In this document: one piece after another, positions 38,420 to 49,737 of the stretch
Numbering within the stretch: the first letter of the stretch is position 1
Layout: the number at the start of each line of letters is the position of its first letter
Assembly: GCA_902611605.1 (NCBI GenBank)
Contig: CACMAH010000006.1
Location: forward strand, 1-64,000
DNA from: an uncultured Alphaproteobacteria bacterium
GTDB lineage: Bacteria > Pseudomonadota > Alphaproteobacteria > Rhodobacterales > Rhodobacteraceae
Reading direction: 5' to 3'
DNA length: 64,000 nucleotides
The notes under the pieces: model-generated
Seen by the model: only the letters and a program-made list of their open reading frames with translations
Databases searched by the model: none
What the model was told of the DNA's origin: nothing
Position numbers and translations under genes: made by a program

Positions 38420-39607
38420 TTGAATAAACACATTAATTATATTAATTTTGCGGCAAGTCAAACTATGAATTTCTATGAAAAAGCCATAATAAAAAGTGAG
38501 TTTTTTATTAAAGATAGTATTCTAAAATATGATCAGCTTAGGAATTATGATTTTGGACCAAATAAAAGAGATAATGTTTCTGGTCTATCTCCATTTTTCA
38601 GCCATAGAATTTTATTTGAATATCATTTGATTGATAAAATACTCCAAATGCACCAATATTCTAGAGTTGAAAAATTTATCCAAGAGATTTTTTGGAGAAT
38701 CTACTGGAAGGGCTGGATGGAAATTAGGCCCTCTGTTTGGGATAATTTCCTTGAAGGTTTAAATAGAATAAAATTCAACAAAAAAGACTACGAAAATGCA
38801 ATTAATGCTAAAACAAAACTCTCATGTTTTAATGACTGGGTTATTGAATTAAAAGAATATAATTATCTTCATAATCATACAAGAATGTGGTTTGCTAGTA
38901 TATGGATATTTACACTTAAACTGCCTTGGCAATTAGGTGCAAAATTTTTTTTAGAAAATTTAAAAGATGGGGATGCATCTTCTAACACATTAAGTTGGAA
39001 GTGGGTTGCAGGTTTACAAACTAAAGGTAAAAATTATTTAGCTAATTCAAGAAATATAGAAAAGTTTACAAATAATAGATATGCAAATATTCCATTAATT
39101 GATACTGCTTTTCCAAAAACCGAACTTTTTTTTCCTTTAATTCAAAAATTACCCAAAAATCATAATGAGAAAAAATATCCTAATTTAGTTATTCTTGATA
39201 CGGATCTATTTATTTATGATCGTTTAGATCTAATGAAAAAATATGAAAAAATTTATTTTATTTTGTTAGATAATGAAGATCGAACAATACAGATTAGTAA
39301 AAATGTATACAATTTTAAGAAAGAAATAATGAATGATGTGAGTCAGTCGCTCCCTAACTCTTACTTAATATCTAGTCAAAATTTCAAAAATCAAATAAAT
39401 AAACTAGAAGGTATTGATATCATTTACCCAAATGTAGGAGAAAACTTAGATTTTATGGCTATAATAAGTAAGGAAAATCAACTAAAAACTAATTACCTAT
39501 ATAGGGAAATCGATCTTTTTTGTTGGCAGTACTGCCAAAAAGGATTTTTTAATTTTAAAAAAAATATTCCTTTTATCTTAAATGAAATACGTAACAAACA
39601 TTTATAA
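38420..39607 (+). CDS. Photolyase/cryptochrome-family protein with FAD domain N-terminal (apparent domain permutation)
   Basis: FAD-domain motifs SGLSPFFSHRIL, IQEIFWRIYWKGWME, NYLHNHTRMWFASIWIFTLKLPWQLGAKFFLENLKDGDASSNTLSWKWVAGLQ at the N-terminus, then an alpha/beta-like domain (LVILDTDLFIYDRLDL). Start uncertain (TTG 38420 or ATG 38465). Confidence 0.82.
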   Translation: MNKHINYINFAASQTMNFYEKAIIKSEFFIKDSILKYDQLRNYDFGPNKRDNVSGLSPFFSHRILFEYHLIDKILQMHQYSRVEKFIQEIFWRIYWKGWMEIRPSVWDNFLEGLNRIKFNKKDYENAINAKTKLSCFNDWVIELKEYNYLHNHTRMWFASIWIFTLKLPWQLGAKFFLENLKDGDASSNTLSWKWVAGLQTKGKNYLANSRNIEKFTNNRYANIPLIDTAFPKTELFFPLIQKLPKNHNEKKYPNLVILDTDLFIYDRLDLMKKYEKIYFILLDNEDRTIQISKNVYNFKKEIMNDVSQSLPNSYLISSQNFKNQINKLEGIDIIYPNVGENLDFMAIISKENQLKTNYLYREIDLFCWQYCQKGFFNFKKNIPFILNEIRNKHL

Positions 39608-40564
39608 AAGATTTTTTACAACCTTTTCTCCAGAAATAAATGCATCTTCTATTGTGGGACCTACAGTCCAATCACCAGCAAATCCAATAGACTTATCTTT
39701 ATTCACATTAGGAATAGAAGGAGATAACCAATTTATTACTTGCGAATATCGCCATTTATGACAGTAGGTACTACTAATATTATATTTCTTGAAATGAGTA
39801 ATTTTTTTACTGAGCAGCAATAAACATTTCCTTATTAGTGTCTCTTTATCATATTCAAAATTAATTTCACTCCATTTATTTGACATCCTAACAACAACTG
39901 AATTTGTTTGATTATTACTAAAAGTTATACCACAAAATAATGTGCTTAAATCACCTGCATCATCTTCAAAAAAAGAGTATTTTGGAATATCAACTTTTTG
40001 ATCAAAAGCTATTAAAAAAGCCAAACATTTAGAATACTTTATTTTATTTATTTCATTGACTATTTGAGGATTAATTTTCTTTATCAATTCTGATGCTTGA
40101 GGAGCTGGAACTGATAAAACAATCTTTTTTGTTATTATAAATTTATTATCACTACAATTTACTATAAAAAAATTACCATCTCTTTCAACATTTATAGCCT
40201 TTGTTTTTTGTTTTATAATTAAATTTTTATTAAAGTATTCAAAAAATGATCTCATCATAGGGCTTGGATAATAAACTATTTGAGATTTATTGCGGATATT
40301 TTTAATTACGGTTCTCGAAATATTTTTATTATGTTTCAGTAAGTTGAAAAAAGATAAACTTTTTTTTATTTTGCTTCTGGATATAAATGGGGCTCCATGA
40401 TTAAAATAAATATTATTTAGATTTTTCGAACATATTCTACCGCCAACATGAAAACCTTTATCAATAATTAAAATATTATTAATTTTTTTTTTCTTGGCTT
40501 CCAAATAAACTGATAAACCTGAAATACCAGAACCTATTATTAATAAATCAATGTTTTTTGTCAT
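39602..40564 (-). CDS. FAD-dependent amine-oxidase/renalase-like oxidoreductase
   Basis: LLIIGSGISGLSVYLEAKKKKINNILIIDKGFHVGGRICSK dinucleotide-binding motif; SIGFAGDWTVGPTIEDAFISGEKVV C-terminal FAD motif. Confidence 0.9.
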   Translation of the reverse strand: MTKNIDLLIIGSGISGLSVYLEAKKKKINNILIIDKGFHVGGRICSKNLNNIYFNHGAPFISRSKIKKSLSFFNLLKHNKNISRTVIKNIRNKSQIVYYPSPMMRSFFEYFNKNLIIKQKTKAINVERDGNFFIVNCSDNKFIITKKIVLSVPAPQASELIKKINPQIVNEINKIKYSKCLAFLIAFDQKVDIPKYSFFEDDAGDLSTLFCGITFSNNQTNSVVVRMSNKWSEINFEYDKETLIRKCLLLLSKKITHFKKYNISSTYCHKWRYSQVINWLSPSIPNVNKDKSIGFAGDWTVGPTIEDAFISGEKVVKNLL

Positions 40565-40694
40565 GTAATCAAATTCACCAGTTAAATTATTATTGACTAT
40601 TTGAGAAATAAGTTTGAATAAAATTCAAATGGACATTTTATCGCATTCAAATTGAAAAAAAAATAAACAAATAAAAATAATTATAATTCATGAG

Positions 40695-40955
40695 GTGAAA
40701 AAAATGAAAACGTTATCAATACTAACTCTTTCCATAAGTCTTATTGGTACTCAGATTTTAGCATCTGGTTGCTCTGAAATGGCTGCATTTAATACAAAAG
40801 TCAACAACTTTTTGGAAACAGCAAACCTTAGTAACGAAACCAAAAGTAAAATCAATAAACTATCTAATGATTGTAAAAATATGCATGACATGGGTATGGA
40901 AGTTAGTACCATAGACTCATGCAAAGAAGTAATGAGTATGGTGGAAATATACTAA
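40695..40955 (+). CDS. Small putative exported protein
   Basis: N-terminal hydrophobic signal MKTLSILTLSISLIGTQILASG; 86 aa. Confidence 0.5.
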   Translation: MKKMKTLSILTLSISLIGTQILASGCSEMAAFNTKVNNFLETANLSNETKSKINKLSNDCKNMHDMGMEVSTIDSCKEVMSMVEIY

Positions 40956-41067
40956 TTTTGTATTAAATCAGTATGATTGTTTTGAAGTAATAAGTTTAAT
41001 TTTTGTGTTTTAGAATTCTTTTCAAAAATATAATTTATTATTTGTATACATATACTACTTAATCAGA

Positions 41068-41144
<77 letters not shown>

Positions 41145-41255
41145 TTAAAACTTTATTATTATTTAAAAGCAAGAATGAAAAGCTTTTTTTTGAATTTTTG
41201 CTCTCAATATTGTTTATTACGTCTTATTATAAGTTTAAATATAAATATTTAACCA

Positions 41256-41765
41256 TTAATCTTTTTCTTTAAAAAGTATTTGATCATCCCATGTCAAAAT
41301 AGTATCTGCCATTTTCCCACGTGGACCTTCAGTCACTGTGAGTACTATTGCTTCTCCAGTTTCTAAATCAGAAAGACCTGATCTTTTCAAAGTTTCTATA
41401 TGCAAAAAAATATCATCATTAGATTTAAAAATATTAGCAAATCCAAATCCTTTTGATTTATTAAACCATTTAACTCTCGCTGGATGCAAATCAAAATCAT
41501 TAATTTTATTTACAGAATGATCATTTTCTTTAGGATTTTTTATATCCTCTGAATTCAGGATATTATAAATTTTAGATACTTGTATACCTTTATCAGTTTC
41601 TAAAAATTCAAACTCAATTTTTGTGTCCTCAGATACAGAAGTTCTTCCAAAATTTTTTAAAACATTAGCATGAAGAAGGACATCACCTCCCCCATCCTCT
41701 AGCACAAGGAAGCCAAAGCCTTTATCTATATCAAACCATTTTACATGGCCGAATACTCTTTTCAT
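41256..41765 (-). CDS. Tandem cold-shock domain protein
   Basis: Two CSDs: GHVKWFDIDKGFGFLVLEDGGGDVLLHANVL and ARVKWFNKSKGFGFANIFKSNDDIFLHIETL. Confidence 0.94.
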   Translation of the reverse strand: MKRVFGHVKWFDIDKGFGFLVLEDGGGDVLLHANVLKNFGRTSVSEDTKIEFEFLETDKGIQVSKIYNILNSEDIKNPKENDHSVNKINDFDLHPARVKWFNKSKGFGFANIFKSNDDIFLHIETLKRSGLSDLETGEAIVLTVTEGPRGKMADTILTWDDQILFKEKD

Positions 41766-41866
41766 CGTTCAAGACTCCCTCTATAAACATCTTGAACTTT
41801 TTAAATTGTAAAAAAAAAATTAGAAATAAGCAACTGATTTAGAATTTATACTTATTATAAAAAAAA

Positions 41867-42448
41867 TTATGGATACAAATTATCAATAGACCACTTCTGA
41901 TCTAAGTCTAATCTCTTCCATAACTCTCTTTCATGTAATCGAAATTTTCCTTCCTTCCAAAATTCTATTGATAAAGGACGTATTCTAATACCTCCCCAAA
42001 AAGGTGGCCTAGGTGGATTAGATTTAAATTTTTTTTCCATAAGGGCAATTCTTTCTAGAAGTTCTTCTCTATTCTTTAATTTTGAACTTTGTTTTGAAGC
42101 CCATGCTCCAATTCTTGAACCTAATGCTCTTGAATTGTAATAATCATCTGCAACTATTCCATTTTCTTTTTCTGCAATTCCTCTGATTCGTATTTGCTTT
42201 GCTAATGATTTCCAATGAAAAGAAAAAGCTACATTATTATTATTTTCTATTTCATTGCCTTTTTGTGAATTATAATTTGTGAAGAAAACGAAAGAATCGC
42301 TATCAATTTTTCTTAGTAATACAGTCCTAATATTTGGGAACCCAGTATCATCAACTGTTGCAAGTGTTATTGCATCAGGATCATTGATTTCTGTTTTTTT
42401 TGCTTCATTATACCAATCCACAATTTTTGTAATAGGATTTTTATCCAT
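41867..42448 (-). CDS. pdxH: Pyridoxamine 5'-phosphate oxidase
   Basis: RTVLLRKIDSDSFVFFTNYNSQKGNEIENN...ASKQSS...PPFWGGIRIRPLSIEFW...LHERELW. Confidence 0.95.
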   Translation of the reverse strand: MDKNPITKIVDWYNEAKKTEINDPDAITLATVDDTGFPNIRTVLLRKIDSDSFVFFTNYNSQKGNEIENNNNVAFSFHWKSLAKQIRIRGIAEKENGIVADDYYNSRALGSRIGAWASKQSSKLKNREELLERIALMEKKFKSNPPRPPFWGGIRIRPLSIEFWKEGKFRLHERELWKRLDLDQKWSIDNLYP

Positions 42449-42576
42449 AATTTCTCCATAAAATATTATCTTTGATAAAAAAAGAAATTCATTTAAATAT
42501 ACAGCATGATATAATTACATATACTTTTATTAAAAGGTTTAACAAATATTTAAAGAACAAATTACTCGGGATAATA

Positions 42577-43407
42577 ATGTTTGAGAATTTATTGAAAAAT
42601 AAAAAAGGCCTTATTATGGGCGTAGCTAATAGCAAATCCATTGCTTGGGGTATAGCAGAAGTCTGCAGCCAAGCTGGAGCTAAACTTGCATTCACATATC
42701 AATCTGAAGCTTTATTAAAAAGATTGCAACCATTAGCTAAAAACATCGATAGCACTATGTTAATTGAATGTGATGTAAGCGATCCTAAATCTATAGATCA
42801 AACTTTTAAAAAACTAAAAAATCATTGGGGTAGTATTGATTTCGTTGTCCATGCTATTGGATTTTCTAATAAAGAGGAACTTAGAGGACGATATATAGAG
42901 ACTAGTAAGGAAAACTTTACCAATACACTGGCTATATCGACTTTTTCCTTAACTGAAGTAGCTAAAAAGGCTGAATCAATCCTAAATCAAGGGGGATCGA
43001 TTCTTACTTTAACTTACTATGGTTCTGAAAAAGTACTTCCACACTATAATGTGATGGGTGTTGCGAAAGCAGCACTTGAATCATCAGTAAGATATTTAGC
43101 AATGGATTTGGGCAAAAAAAACATAAGAGTTAATTCATTATCAGCTGGCACTATAAAAACACTCGCAGCATCAGGTATTGGAGATTTTAGATATATCATG
43201 AAATGGAACGAGTTAAATTCACCACTAAAAAGGAATGTAACACAAAATGAAGTTGGCAAAGCAGCACTTTTTTTATTATCAGATATGTCATCAGGTGTTA
43301 CGGGTGAGAACTTACATGTAGATTCAGGTTATCACATCGTTGGTATGAAAGCAGAAGATGCTCCAGATATTGACGTAGTTACGGGTAGAAAGGAAAACGA
43401 TCATTGA
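42577..43407 (+). CDS. fabI: Enoyl-ACP reductase (NADH)
   Basis: [57 protein letters not shown]. Track ORF begins at 42472 but family start fits ATG 42577. Confidence 0.95.
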   Translation: MFENLLKNKKGLIMGVANSKSIAWGIAEVCSQAGAKLAFTYQSEALLKRLQPLAKNIDSTMLIECDVSDPKSIDQTFKKLKNHWGSIDFVVHAIGFSNKEELRGRYIETSKENFTNTLAISTFSLTEVAKKAESILNQGGSILTLTYYGSEKVLPHYNVMGVAKAALESSVRYLAMDLGKKNIRVNSLSAGTIKTLAASGIGDFRYIMKWNELNSPLKRNVTQNEVGKAALFLLSDMSSGVTGENLHVDSGYHIVGMKAEDAPDIDVVTGRKENDH

Positions 43408-43907
43408 AAGATAAATTACCTTACGAAAAAGGATTTCACGTCTCATGGGACCAAATTCATAGAGACAGTCGTGCTCTAGCTTGGCGATTAGAAAATAAAG
43501 GACCTGAGAATGGTCATTGGAGAGGATTAATTGCAATTACTCGCGGTGGAATGGTGCCAGCTATGATTATTGCTAGAGAATTAGATATAAGGCTTGTAGA
43601 AACTATCTCAATTAAATCTTATGATCATAAAAATCAGTCTGAGGCAAAAATACTAAAGGATCCAAATGCAAATTTAATTTCTGATGGATCAGGGATTGTA
43701 ATTATTGATGATTTAGTTGACAGTGGTAAAACTATGCAATTAGTAAAAGAGATGTATCCAAAAGCTCATTATGCATCAGTTTATGCAAAACCTCATGGTA
43801 AAAAAATTGTTGATACTTTTATAACAGAAGTCAGCCAAGATACTTGGATTTTTTTTCCATGGGATATGGCATTACAGTATGTTGCCCCGTTTCGTGGCGA
43901 TGGTTAA
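43404..43907 (+). CDS. gpt: Xanthine(-guanine) phosphoribosyltransferase
   Basis: [30 protein letters not shown]...[24 protein letters not shown]. Confidence 0.92.
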   Translation: MKDKLPYEKGFHVSWDQIHRDSRALAWRLENKGPENGHWRGLIAITRGGMVPAMIIARELDIRLVETISIKSYDHKNQSEAKILKDPNANLISDGSGIVIIDDLVDSGKTMQLVKEMYPKAHYASVYAKPHGKKIVDTFITEVSQDTWIFFPWDMALQYVAPFRGDG

Positions 43908-43955
43908 TAGTAAAAATAGAGCTACTTCGTAAATATATGAAGACTGTACATATCT

Positions 43956-44765
43956 ATGAAAAAATCATTTAAAACCAAAGAAATCAATTCTTTAGATGAC
44001 TTATTAAATATTATAAATCATTTAAGAAATCCAAAACATGGATGTGAATGGGATATTAAACAAACTGCTAAGACATTAAGTCCTCACATCATAGAGGAAG
44101 CCTATGAGTTAGTAGAAGCTTTAGAATCTGAAAACACAGAAAACATTATAGATGAACTAGGAGATGTACTTCTGCAAGTAATATTTCAATGCCAAATCGC
44201 TACTGAAAATAAATTGTTTAAATTCAGAGACGTAGTCGATAAGGCCGCAAAAAAAATGATCAGAAGACATCCACATATATTTGGTGAGCAAAAAGAAAAA
44301 AGAAGTATTGAAGAACAAAAAAAATTTTGGGAAGAAATCAAAACAAAGGAAAGAAAAGAAAAAGGAGAAAAAAAATCTACTTTTACTGAGTTTAATAAAT
44401 TTAAACCACCTATCAACCAAGCAATTAAATTACAAAAAACTGCAAGCTCTCTTGGTATGGATTTTTCAAATACTAGTGAAGTTATTTTAAAGATTGAAGA
44501 AGAAACACGTGAAGTTAAGAACACCTTAAAAAATAATAATTTCAAAGAAAAAAAAGAAGAAATTGGGGATTTATTTTTCTCAGTAATTAATTTAACAAGA
44601 TTATTAAATTTTGACCCAGAAATATGTATTTATGAGGCTAATAAAAAATTTGCAAAGCGATGCGAAATTTATTTTTCTCTAAAAGAAAAAAATAACGATT
44701 CCTTAAGTAAAGAAGAGGATTATAAACTATGGCAACTAACAAAAAAATTTGAAAGTGAAGAATGA
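43956..44765 (+). CDS. mazG: Nucleoside triphosphate pyrophosphohydrolase MazG
   Basis: [60 protein letters not shown]. Confidence 0.95.
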   Translation: MKKSFKTKEINSLDDLLNIINHLRNPKHGCEWDIKQTAKTLSPHIIEEAYELVEALESENTENIIDELGDVLLQVIFQCQIATENKLFKFRDVVDKAAKKMIRRHPHIFGEQKEKRSIEEQKKFWEEIKTKERKEKGEKKSTFTEFNKFKPPINQAIKLQKTASSLGMDFSNTSEVILKIEEETREVKNTLKNNNFKEKKEEIGDLFFSVINLTRLLNFDPEICIYEANKKFAKRCEIYFSLKEKNNDSLSKEEDYKLWQLTKKFESEE

Positions 44766-46048
44766 GTATCATTAAACAAGTAAAGGCAAGAGAAATAATT
44801 GATAGCAGAGGTAATCCTACTTTAGAGGTGGATGTCTTTTTAAATAGTGGTGATTTTGGTAGAGCATCTGTTCCTTCTGGGGCATCAACTGGGAAACATG
44901 AAGCCTTAGAGTTAAGGGACAGTAATTCCAAAATATTCCATGGTAAAGGCGTCACTAAAGCTGTTAATTCAGTTAATAATGAAATAAATTCATTATTAGT
45001 TGGAAAAAATGTACATGAACAAGAACTAATAGACCAATCAATGATAGATATGGATGGAACTTCAAATAAATCTAACTTGGGAGCAAATGCTATTTTAGGA
45101 ACTTCTATCGCGGTTGCTCAAGCTAGTGCATCATTTAATAAAAATCCATTATATCGTAATTTCTGTTCTGTTAGTCAAACTAAATACAAATTACCAATGC
45201 CAATGATGAATATATTAAATGGTGGAATGCACGCAAATAATGATCTTGATATACAAGAATTTATGATAATTCCAACTTCTGCAAATTCATTCTTCAACGC
45301 AGTAAGAATGGGGTGTGAAGTTTTTCATACGCTTAAAAAGATTTTGCACAAAAAAAACTTCTCAACTGCAGTTGGAGATGAAGGTGGTTTTGCACCACAA
45401 TTAGCAAATACGGATTTAGCAATTGAAATGATTTTAATGGCTATTGAAAAATCTGGATATATCCCAGGGAAAGATTTTCTTTTAGCATTAGATTGTGCCT
45501 CAAGCGAGTATTTCAAAGATGGATATTATTGTATGAATGGAGAAAAACTTAAATTAAATTCAAAGGAAAAAGTAAATTTTTTAAAAAATTTAGTTGAGAA
45601 ATATCCTATAATTTCGATTGAAGATGGGATGGCAGAAGATGATTGGGCAGGATGGCAAGAAATATCCCTTCAACTAGCTAATAAATGCCAATTAGTAGGT
45701 GACGATTTATTTGCGACTAATCCAAAAAGATTAGAAAAGGGAATAAAAGAAAACGCTGGAAATGCTATACTCATAAAATATAACCAAATTGGTACTATAT
45801 CAGAAACTCTAAAAGTAATTCTAATGGCGAAATCTAATGATTTTCTAAATATTTTTTCACATAGATCAGGAGAAACCGAAGATGTTTCGATATCAGATTT
45901 ATCTGTTGCCACAGGTGTTGGGCAAATTAAAACTGGTTCTCTAAGTAGAACTGATAGAGTAGCCAAATATAATCAGTTAATAAGAATAGAACAAGAACTT
46001 AAGGAAAATTGTTATATTTCTGAAGATTTAGAAAAATTTTGTAATTAA
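44762..46048 (+). CDS. eno: Enolase
   Basis: [70 protein letters not shown]. Confidence 0.97.
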   Translation: MSIIKQVKAREIIDSRGNPTLEVDVFLNSGDFGRASVPSGASTGKHEALELRDSNSKIFHGKGVTKAVNSVNNEINSLLVGKNVHEQELIDQSMIDMDGTSNKSNLGANAILGTSIAVAQASASFNKNPLYRNFCSVSQTKYKLPMPMMNILNGGMHANNDLDIQEFMIIPTSANSFFNAVRMGCEVFHTLKKILHKKNFSTAVGDEGGFAPQLANTDLAIEMILMAIEKSGYIPGKDFLLALDCASSEYFKDGYYCMNGEKLKLNSKEKVNFLKNLVEKYPIISIEDGMAEDDWAGWQEISLQLANKCQLVGDDLFATNPKRLEKGIKENAGNAILIKYNQIGTISETLKVILMAKSNDFLNIFSHRSGETEDVSISDLSVATGVGQIKTGSLSRTDRVAKYNQLIRIEQELKENCYISEDLEKFCN

Positions 46049-46896
46049 TTATTTGACAGTTGAAATGAAATATATTTTGCAATTGTATTTTCTGCAGCTA
46101 GTGCAATTTCTTTTCTATCATTAAACTCTTCACTATTAAGTGAATCATGAAATTTTAGTTCTACAGAACCAGAGGACAAGCACAAGATTTTTGTAATGTG
46201 TGAAATAATACTCATACTTCCCCACCAACCGTAAAAATCTTTTGATAAATTTTTATTATGTACTTGATAGTATATAGAAAGAGGTTGAACCTTTTTGATA
46301 TATTCATTTTGATTATAAATTCCATCAAATAATAACTGGAAAAATCCAGATTTAAATTTTAACACCCGTAGCCCATCAGTACTAGTACCTTCAGGAAAAA
46401 AACAAATTAATTCACCTTTCTCAATTTTCTTTTTTAATATTAAAGAATCCTTTGAAATTTTTTGAGGATTTCTATCAATGAATACTGTATTGGCTATGCC
46501 GGCAAGAAACCCCAAACCAGGCATTTTCTTAACATCTGATTTTGCAACAAATATTATATCTAAAACACTTTGAATTACTAAAATATCTGTCCATGAAATA
46601 TGATTACTCACAAATATTGTTGAATTATAGGATTGTTTTCCAATAACCTTTAATTTTAAACCAAACAATCTTAGAATTAAAACTGACCATGATTTCCTTA
46701 TTAAAAATACTGGATAATTTAAGTTTAAGGGTTTTAGTATAGCTTTAAATATCAAAAATATTATAACAAGAAAAACTGTTAATGGAAGAAAGACTAATAA
46801 CCTTAATAAACCTTTAAGAACATGAAAAAAACCAATTGGGGGTATTTCATCTACATTTTCTTTTTCCCATGTATATTTTTCTTCAAGATTTTTCAT
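46045..46896 (-). CDS. 1-acyl-sn-glycerol-3-phosphate acyltransferase family (likely OlsA partner of OlsB)
   Basis: [39 protein letters not shown]. Confidence 0.9.
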   Translation of the reverse strand: MKNLEEKYTWEKENVDEIPPIGFFHVLKGLLRLLVFLPLTVFLVIIFLIFKAILKPLNLNYPVFLIRKSWSVLILRLFGLKLKVIGKQSYNSTIFVSNHISWTDILVIQSVLDIIFVAKSDVKKMPGLGFLAGIANTVFIDRNPQKISKDSLILKKKIEKGELICFFPEGTSTDGLRVLKFKSGFFQLLFDGIYNQNEYIKKVQPLSIYYQVHNKNLSKDFYGWWGSMSIISHITKILCLSSGSVELKFHDSLNSEEFNDRKEIALAAENTIAKYISFQLSNN

Positions 46897-47656
46897 AATA
46901 CATTTTGTATTTGTTTGTCATATTAGAGACATCTATCATTATAAGTATATCTATTGTATTCATCTCTTTATCCACAAATGCCCCCTCTCCTACTTTTGCA
47001 CCCAATCTTAAATAACTTTTTAATAAACTAGGCATTTGTTTTAAAGCGTTTGATTTATTAATTTCATCTTTTGGTATAATGCTCATTTTTATATAACCAT
47101 GTTCTAGCGCCATGGGTCTAATTTTTGGAGGTGCAAGATAATCATTATGAATATGACTAAGTGCCATTTCAATTTTTTTAATATTATTTCCACTAAAAGA
47201 CGCAACGCCAAACAGAATTTCAACACCTCTTTTAGAACAAAAACTACCAAGCTCCATCCATAAATAATGTAAGATCAAAGTATTTCTATACTCATGATCA
47301 ATACATGTTCTCCCTATTTCTAGGCATTCTTTATTTGTTGATGTTATTGGGTTTAAATTAAACTCTTGAGAAGAGTAAAAACCTATACCATTTTTGGAGT
47401 CCTTAGTAAGCATCAATCGAGTTACAGCAATAATTTTACCATTTGGCAATTGTTTAGAATTTTTATGATCAATTATAATTAAATGCCTGCAAAACTCATC
47501 AAATTTGTCTGATTCCAAATTAGAAACTGCTGATAGATTTTTCTTAGACCCTCCCATCTCTTCTACAAAGACTTTATGCCTTAGTTTCTGGGATTCAATA
47601 AGCTCATTTCTATTTTGAGTAAATCTTATCTCAAATCTTTTCTGATATAAATTCAT
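46883..47656 (-). CDS. olsB: GNAT-fold ornithine N-acyltransferase-like (OlsB family)
   Basis: QKLRHKVFVEEMGG...DEFCRHLIIID...EIGRTCIDHEYRN...MALSHIHNDYLAPPKIRP...LRLGAKVGEGAFVDKEMNTIDILIMID. Confidence 0.85.
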   Translation of the reverse strand: MNLYQKRFEIRFTQNRNELIESQKLRHKVFVEEMGGSKKNLSAVSNLESDKFDEFCRHLIIIDHKNSKQLPNGKIIAVTRLMLTKDSKNGIGFYSSQEFNLNPITSTNKECLEIGRTCIDHEYRNTLILHYLWMELGSFCSKRGVEILFGVASFSGNNIKKIEMALSHIHNDYLAPPKIRPMALEHGYIKMSIIPKDEINKSNALKQMPSLLKSYLRLGAKVGEGAFVDKEMNTIDILIMIDVSNMTNKYKMYYEKS

Positions 47657-47673
47657 TTTAAATTATTTTTTTA

Positions 47674-48201
47674 TCAAATTTTCTTAAATTTATCTTGATA
47701 AAGTTTTATTTTTTCAAAATATGTTTTTGAAGATTGTCTAATGGACTTTATTTCCTCTTTGTTAAGCTTTCGCACTATTTTCGCTGGTCTTCCAAGTGCT
47801 AGGGTTCCATCAGGGATAACTTGATTTTGTACAATTAAAGAACCCGCTCCAATTATACAATTTTCTCCAATACTTGAACCATTTAATAATATCGAACCCA
47901 TACCAATAAGAGTATTGTCAGATACTATACAACCATGAAGTAAAGAAGAATGTCCTATTGTACAACCTTCTCCTATTGTTAGGGGATAACCTTTATCTGT
48001 ATGCAGAATTGAGTTTTCTTGTATATTAGATTTACTTTTCAACAAAATTTTCTCATTGTCACCACGTATAGTTGCACCAAACCAAATAGATATACCTGAA
48101 TGGATTACAACATTTCCTATAATATGAGATCCAGGGGCAATCCAAGTATTTCTTGGATCAATTAATCTAGGTTCAAATTTATTTAAATTATAGATAACCA
48201 T
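47674..48201 (-). CDS. Gamma carbonic anhydrase family protein
   Basis: Hexapeptide repeats; SIWFGATIRGDNEKI...NSILHTDKGYPLTIGEGCTIGHSSLLHGC. Confidence 0.93.
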   Translation of the reverse strand: MVIYNLNKFEPRLIDPRNTWIAPGSHIIGNVVIHSGISIWFGATIRGDNEKILLKSKSNIQENSILHTDKGYPLTIGEGCTIGHSSLLHGCIVSDNTLIGMGSILLNGSSIGENCIIGAGSLIVQNQVIPDGTLALGRPAKIVRKLNKEEIKSIRQSSKTYFEKIKLYQDKFKKI

Positions 48202-48205
48202 CGGA

Positions 48206-48865
48206 TTAAGTATTATTTATAAAATCATCAAACTCAGTATTTAATTTAGAAATAAAATCAGGCAGGGTATTTTGTCTATTTCTTTTAATTTTTTCAATTT
48301 CAATAATTTTAATTATATTCTTTTTTACTTTTTCAAAATTATCATTAACCAATATATAATCATACTCAGACCAATGACTAATCTCAGAACGAGCCTCTTT
48401 CATTCTAAGTTTTACCGTTTTATCATCATCTTTATTTCTATTGAGTAATCTTTCCTGTAAGGTTTTAATACTAGGGGGTAAAATAAAAATTGAAACTACT
48501 GAAGGAGCTAAATAAGAATTTCTTATTTTTGTACCCCCCTGCCAATCTACATCAAATATTATATCTTTACCATTAATTAAAAATTCTTCAGTTTTGCCTT
48601 TTGGGGTACCATAATAATTCCCAAAAACTTCAGCATACTCTATAAATTCTCCATTTATTATCATTTCATCAAATTTATTTTTATTAGTAAAAATATATTC
48701 TCTTCCATTTTCTTCACCATCTCTAGGTGGACGAGTGGTAACAGAAGTAGAGAAGTAGATATTTTTATTTTCTTCTACAATAGCATTTGCAAGAGAAGTT
48801 TTACCTGCTCCAGAAGGAGAAGAAATAACAATTAATATACTTTTAAAATTAAATTTATTAACCAT
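48206..48865 (-). CDS. gmk: Guanylate kinase
   Basis: SSPSGAGKTSLANAI...STSVTTRPPRDGEENGREY...DVDWQGGTKI. Confidence 0.96.
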   Translation of the reverse strand: MVNKFNFKSILIVISSPSGAGKTSLANAIVEENKNIYFSTSVTTRPPRDGEENGREYIFTNKNKFDEMIINGEFIEYAEVFGNYYGTPKGKTEEFLINGKDIIFDVDWQGGTKIRNSYLAPSVVSIFILPPSIKTLQERLLNRNKDDDKTVKLRMKEARSEISHWSEYDYILVNDNFEKVKKNIIKIIEIEKIKRNRQNTLPDFISKLNTEFDDFINNT

Positions 48866-48868
48866 GAT

Positions 48869-49735
48869 TTATTTATTTATAAAATATTTTTGTTCTATTC
48901 CTTGCAAAAATAAAAGCGAGGTAAAATCTGAATAATCAATATGTAAGTCTGTATATTTTTTCACAATTTTCTTACTTTTGTAAGCAACTCCGTGCCCAAC
49001 AGATTTCAACATGTTTATATCATTCGCTCCATCACCAGTAGCAATTACATTCTTTAAGTTAAGATTACTTTTTTTACAAATTTTTTTTATTAAATTTAAT
49101 TTTCCAATTTCATCAATAATAGGTTTTTTCACTTTGCCAGAAATCTTTTTATCTTCAATTATAAAATCATTTGAATAATAATCTGTTACATTAAGTAATT
49201 TAGCCACCCTTTCTACAAAAAAATGATAGCCACCAGAAACAATATATGTTCTTGCACCTCTTGAATTCATTGTATCAACAAGTATCTTTGCGCCTTTCGA
49301 AAGATTTATACATTCAATAAAACAATTTTCTAAAATATCTAATTTGACTCCTTCAAATAAAGCAGTTCTTTGAATTAATGAATCTGAGAATGAGATCTTC
49401 CCATTCATTGATCTATTTGTAATTTCTATAATTTTTTCTGATAATCCTGTAATTTTAGCAAGTTCATCAATGCATTCTTCATAAATTAAAGTACTATCCA
49501 TATCAGCTACGAGAATTTGTTTTTCTCTATTAGTTTTTGGAACTATATTTACATCCACTTTCAAACTTCTGGAAGTATCTAGATCGGAAAAGCTCATTTT
49601 ATTTCGAGGAGAGAACTGACACCCTGTTTCTCCTAACCTTATTGGTTTTTTCCCACCAAGTATAAATAAAACATCCTGAATAAGATCATCACTTAAAAAT
49701 TCTTCTTTAGTAATAATCCCAATCAATTCGTTCAT
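48869..49735 (-). CDS. serB: Phosphoserine phosphatase
   Basis: VADMDSTLIYEECIDELAKITG; YIVSGGYHFFVERVA; VIATGDGANDINMLKSVGHGVAY. Confidence 0.95.
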   Translation of the reverse strand: MNELIGIITKEEFLSDDLIQDVLFILGGKKPIRLGETGCQFSPRNKMSFSDLDTSRSLKVDVNIVPKTNREKQILVADMDSTLIYEECIDELAKITGLSEKIIEITNRSMNGKISFSDSLIQRTALFEGVKLDILENCFIECINLSKGAKILVDTMNSRGARTYIVSGGYHFFVERVAKLLNVTDYYSNDFIIEDKKISGKVKKPIIDEIGKLNLIKKICKKSNLNLKNVIATGDGANDINMLKSVGHGVAYKSKKIVKKYTDLHIDYSDFTSLLFLQGIEQKYFINK

Positions 49736-49737
49736 TA

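Noticed and set aside
42472-42576. N-terminal 35-aa extension of the fabI ORF
   Set aside because: FabI family starts near [15 protein letters not shown]; the extension is probably untranslated leader
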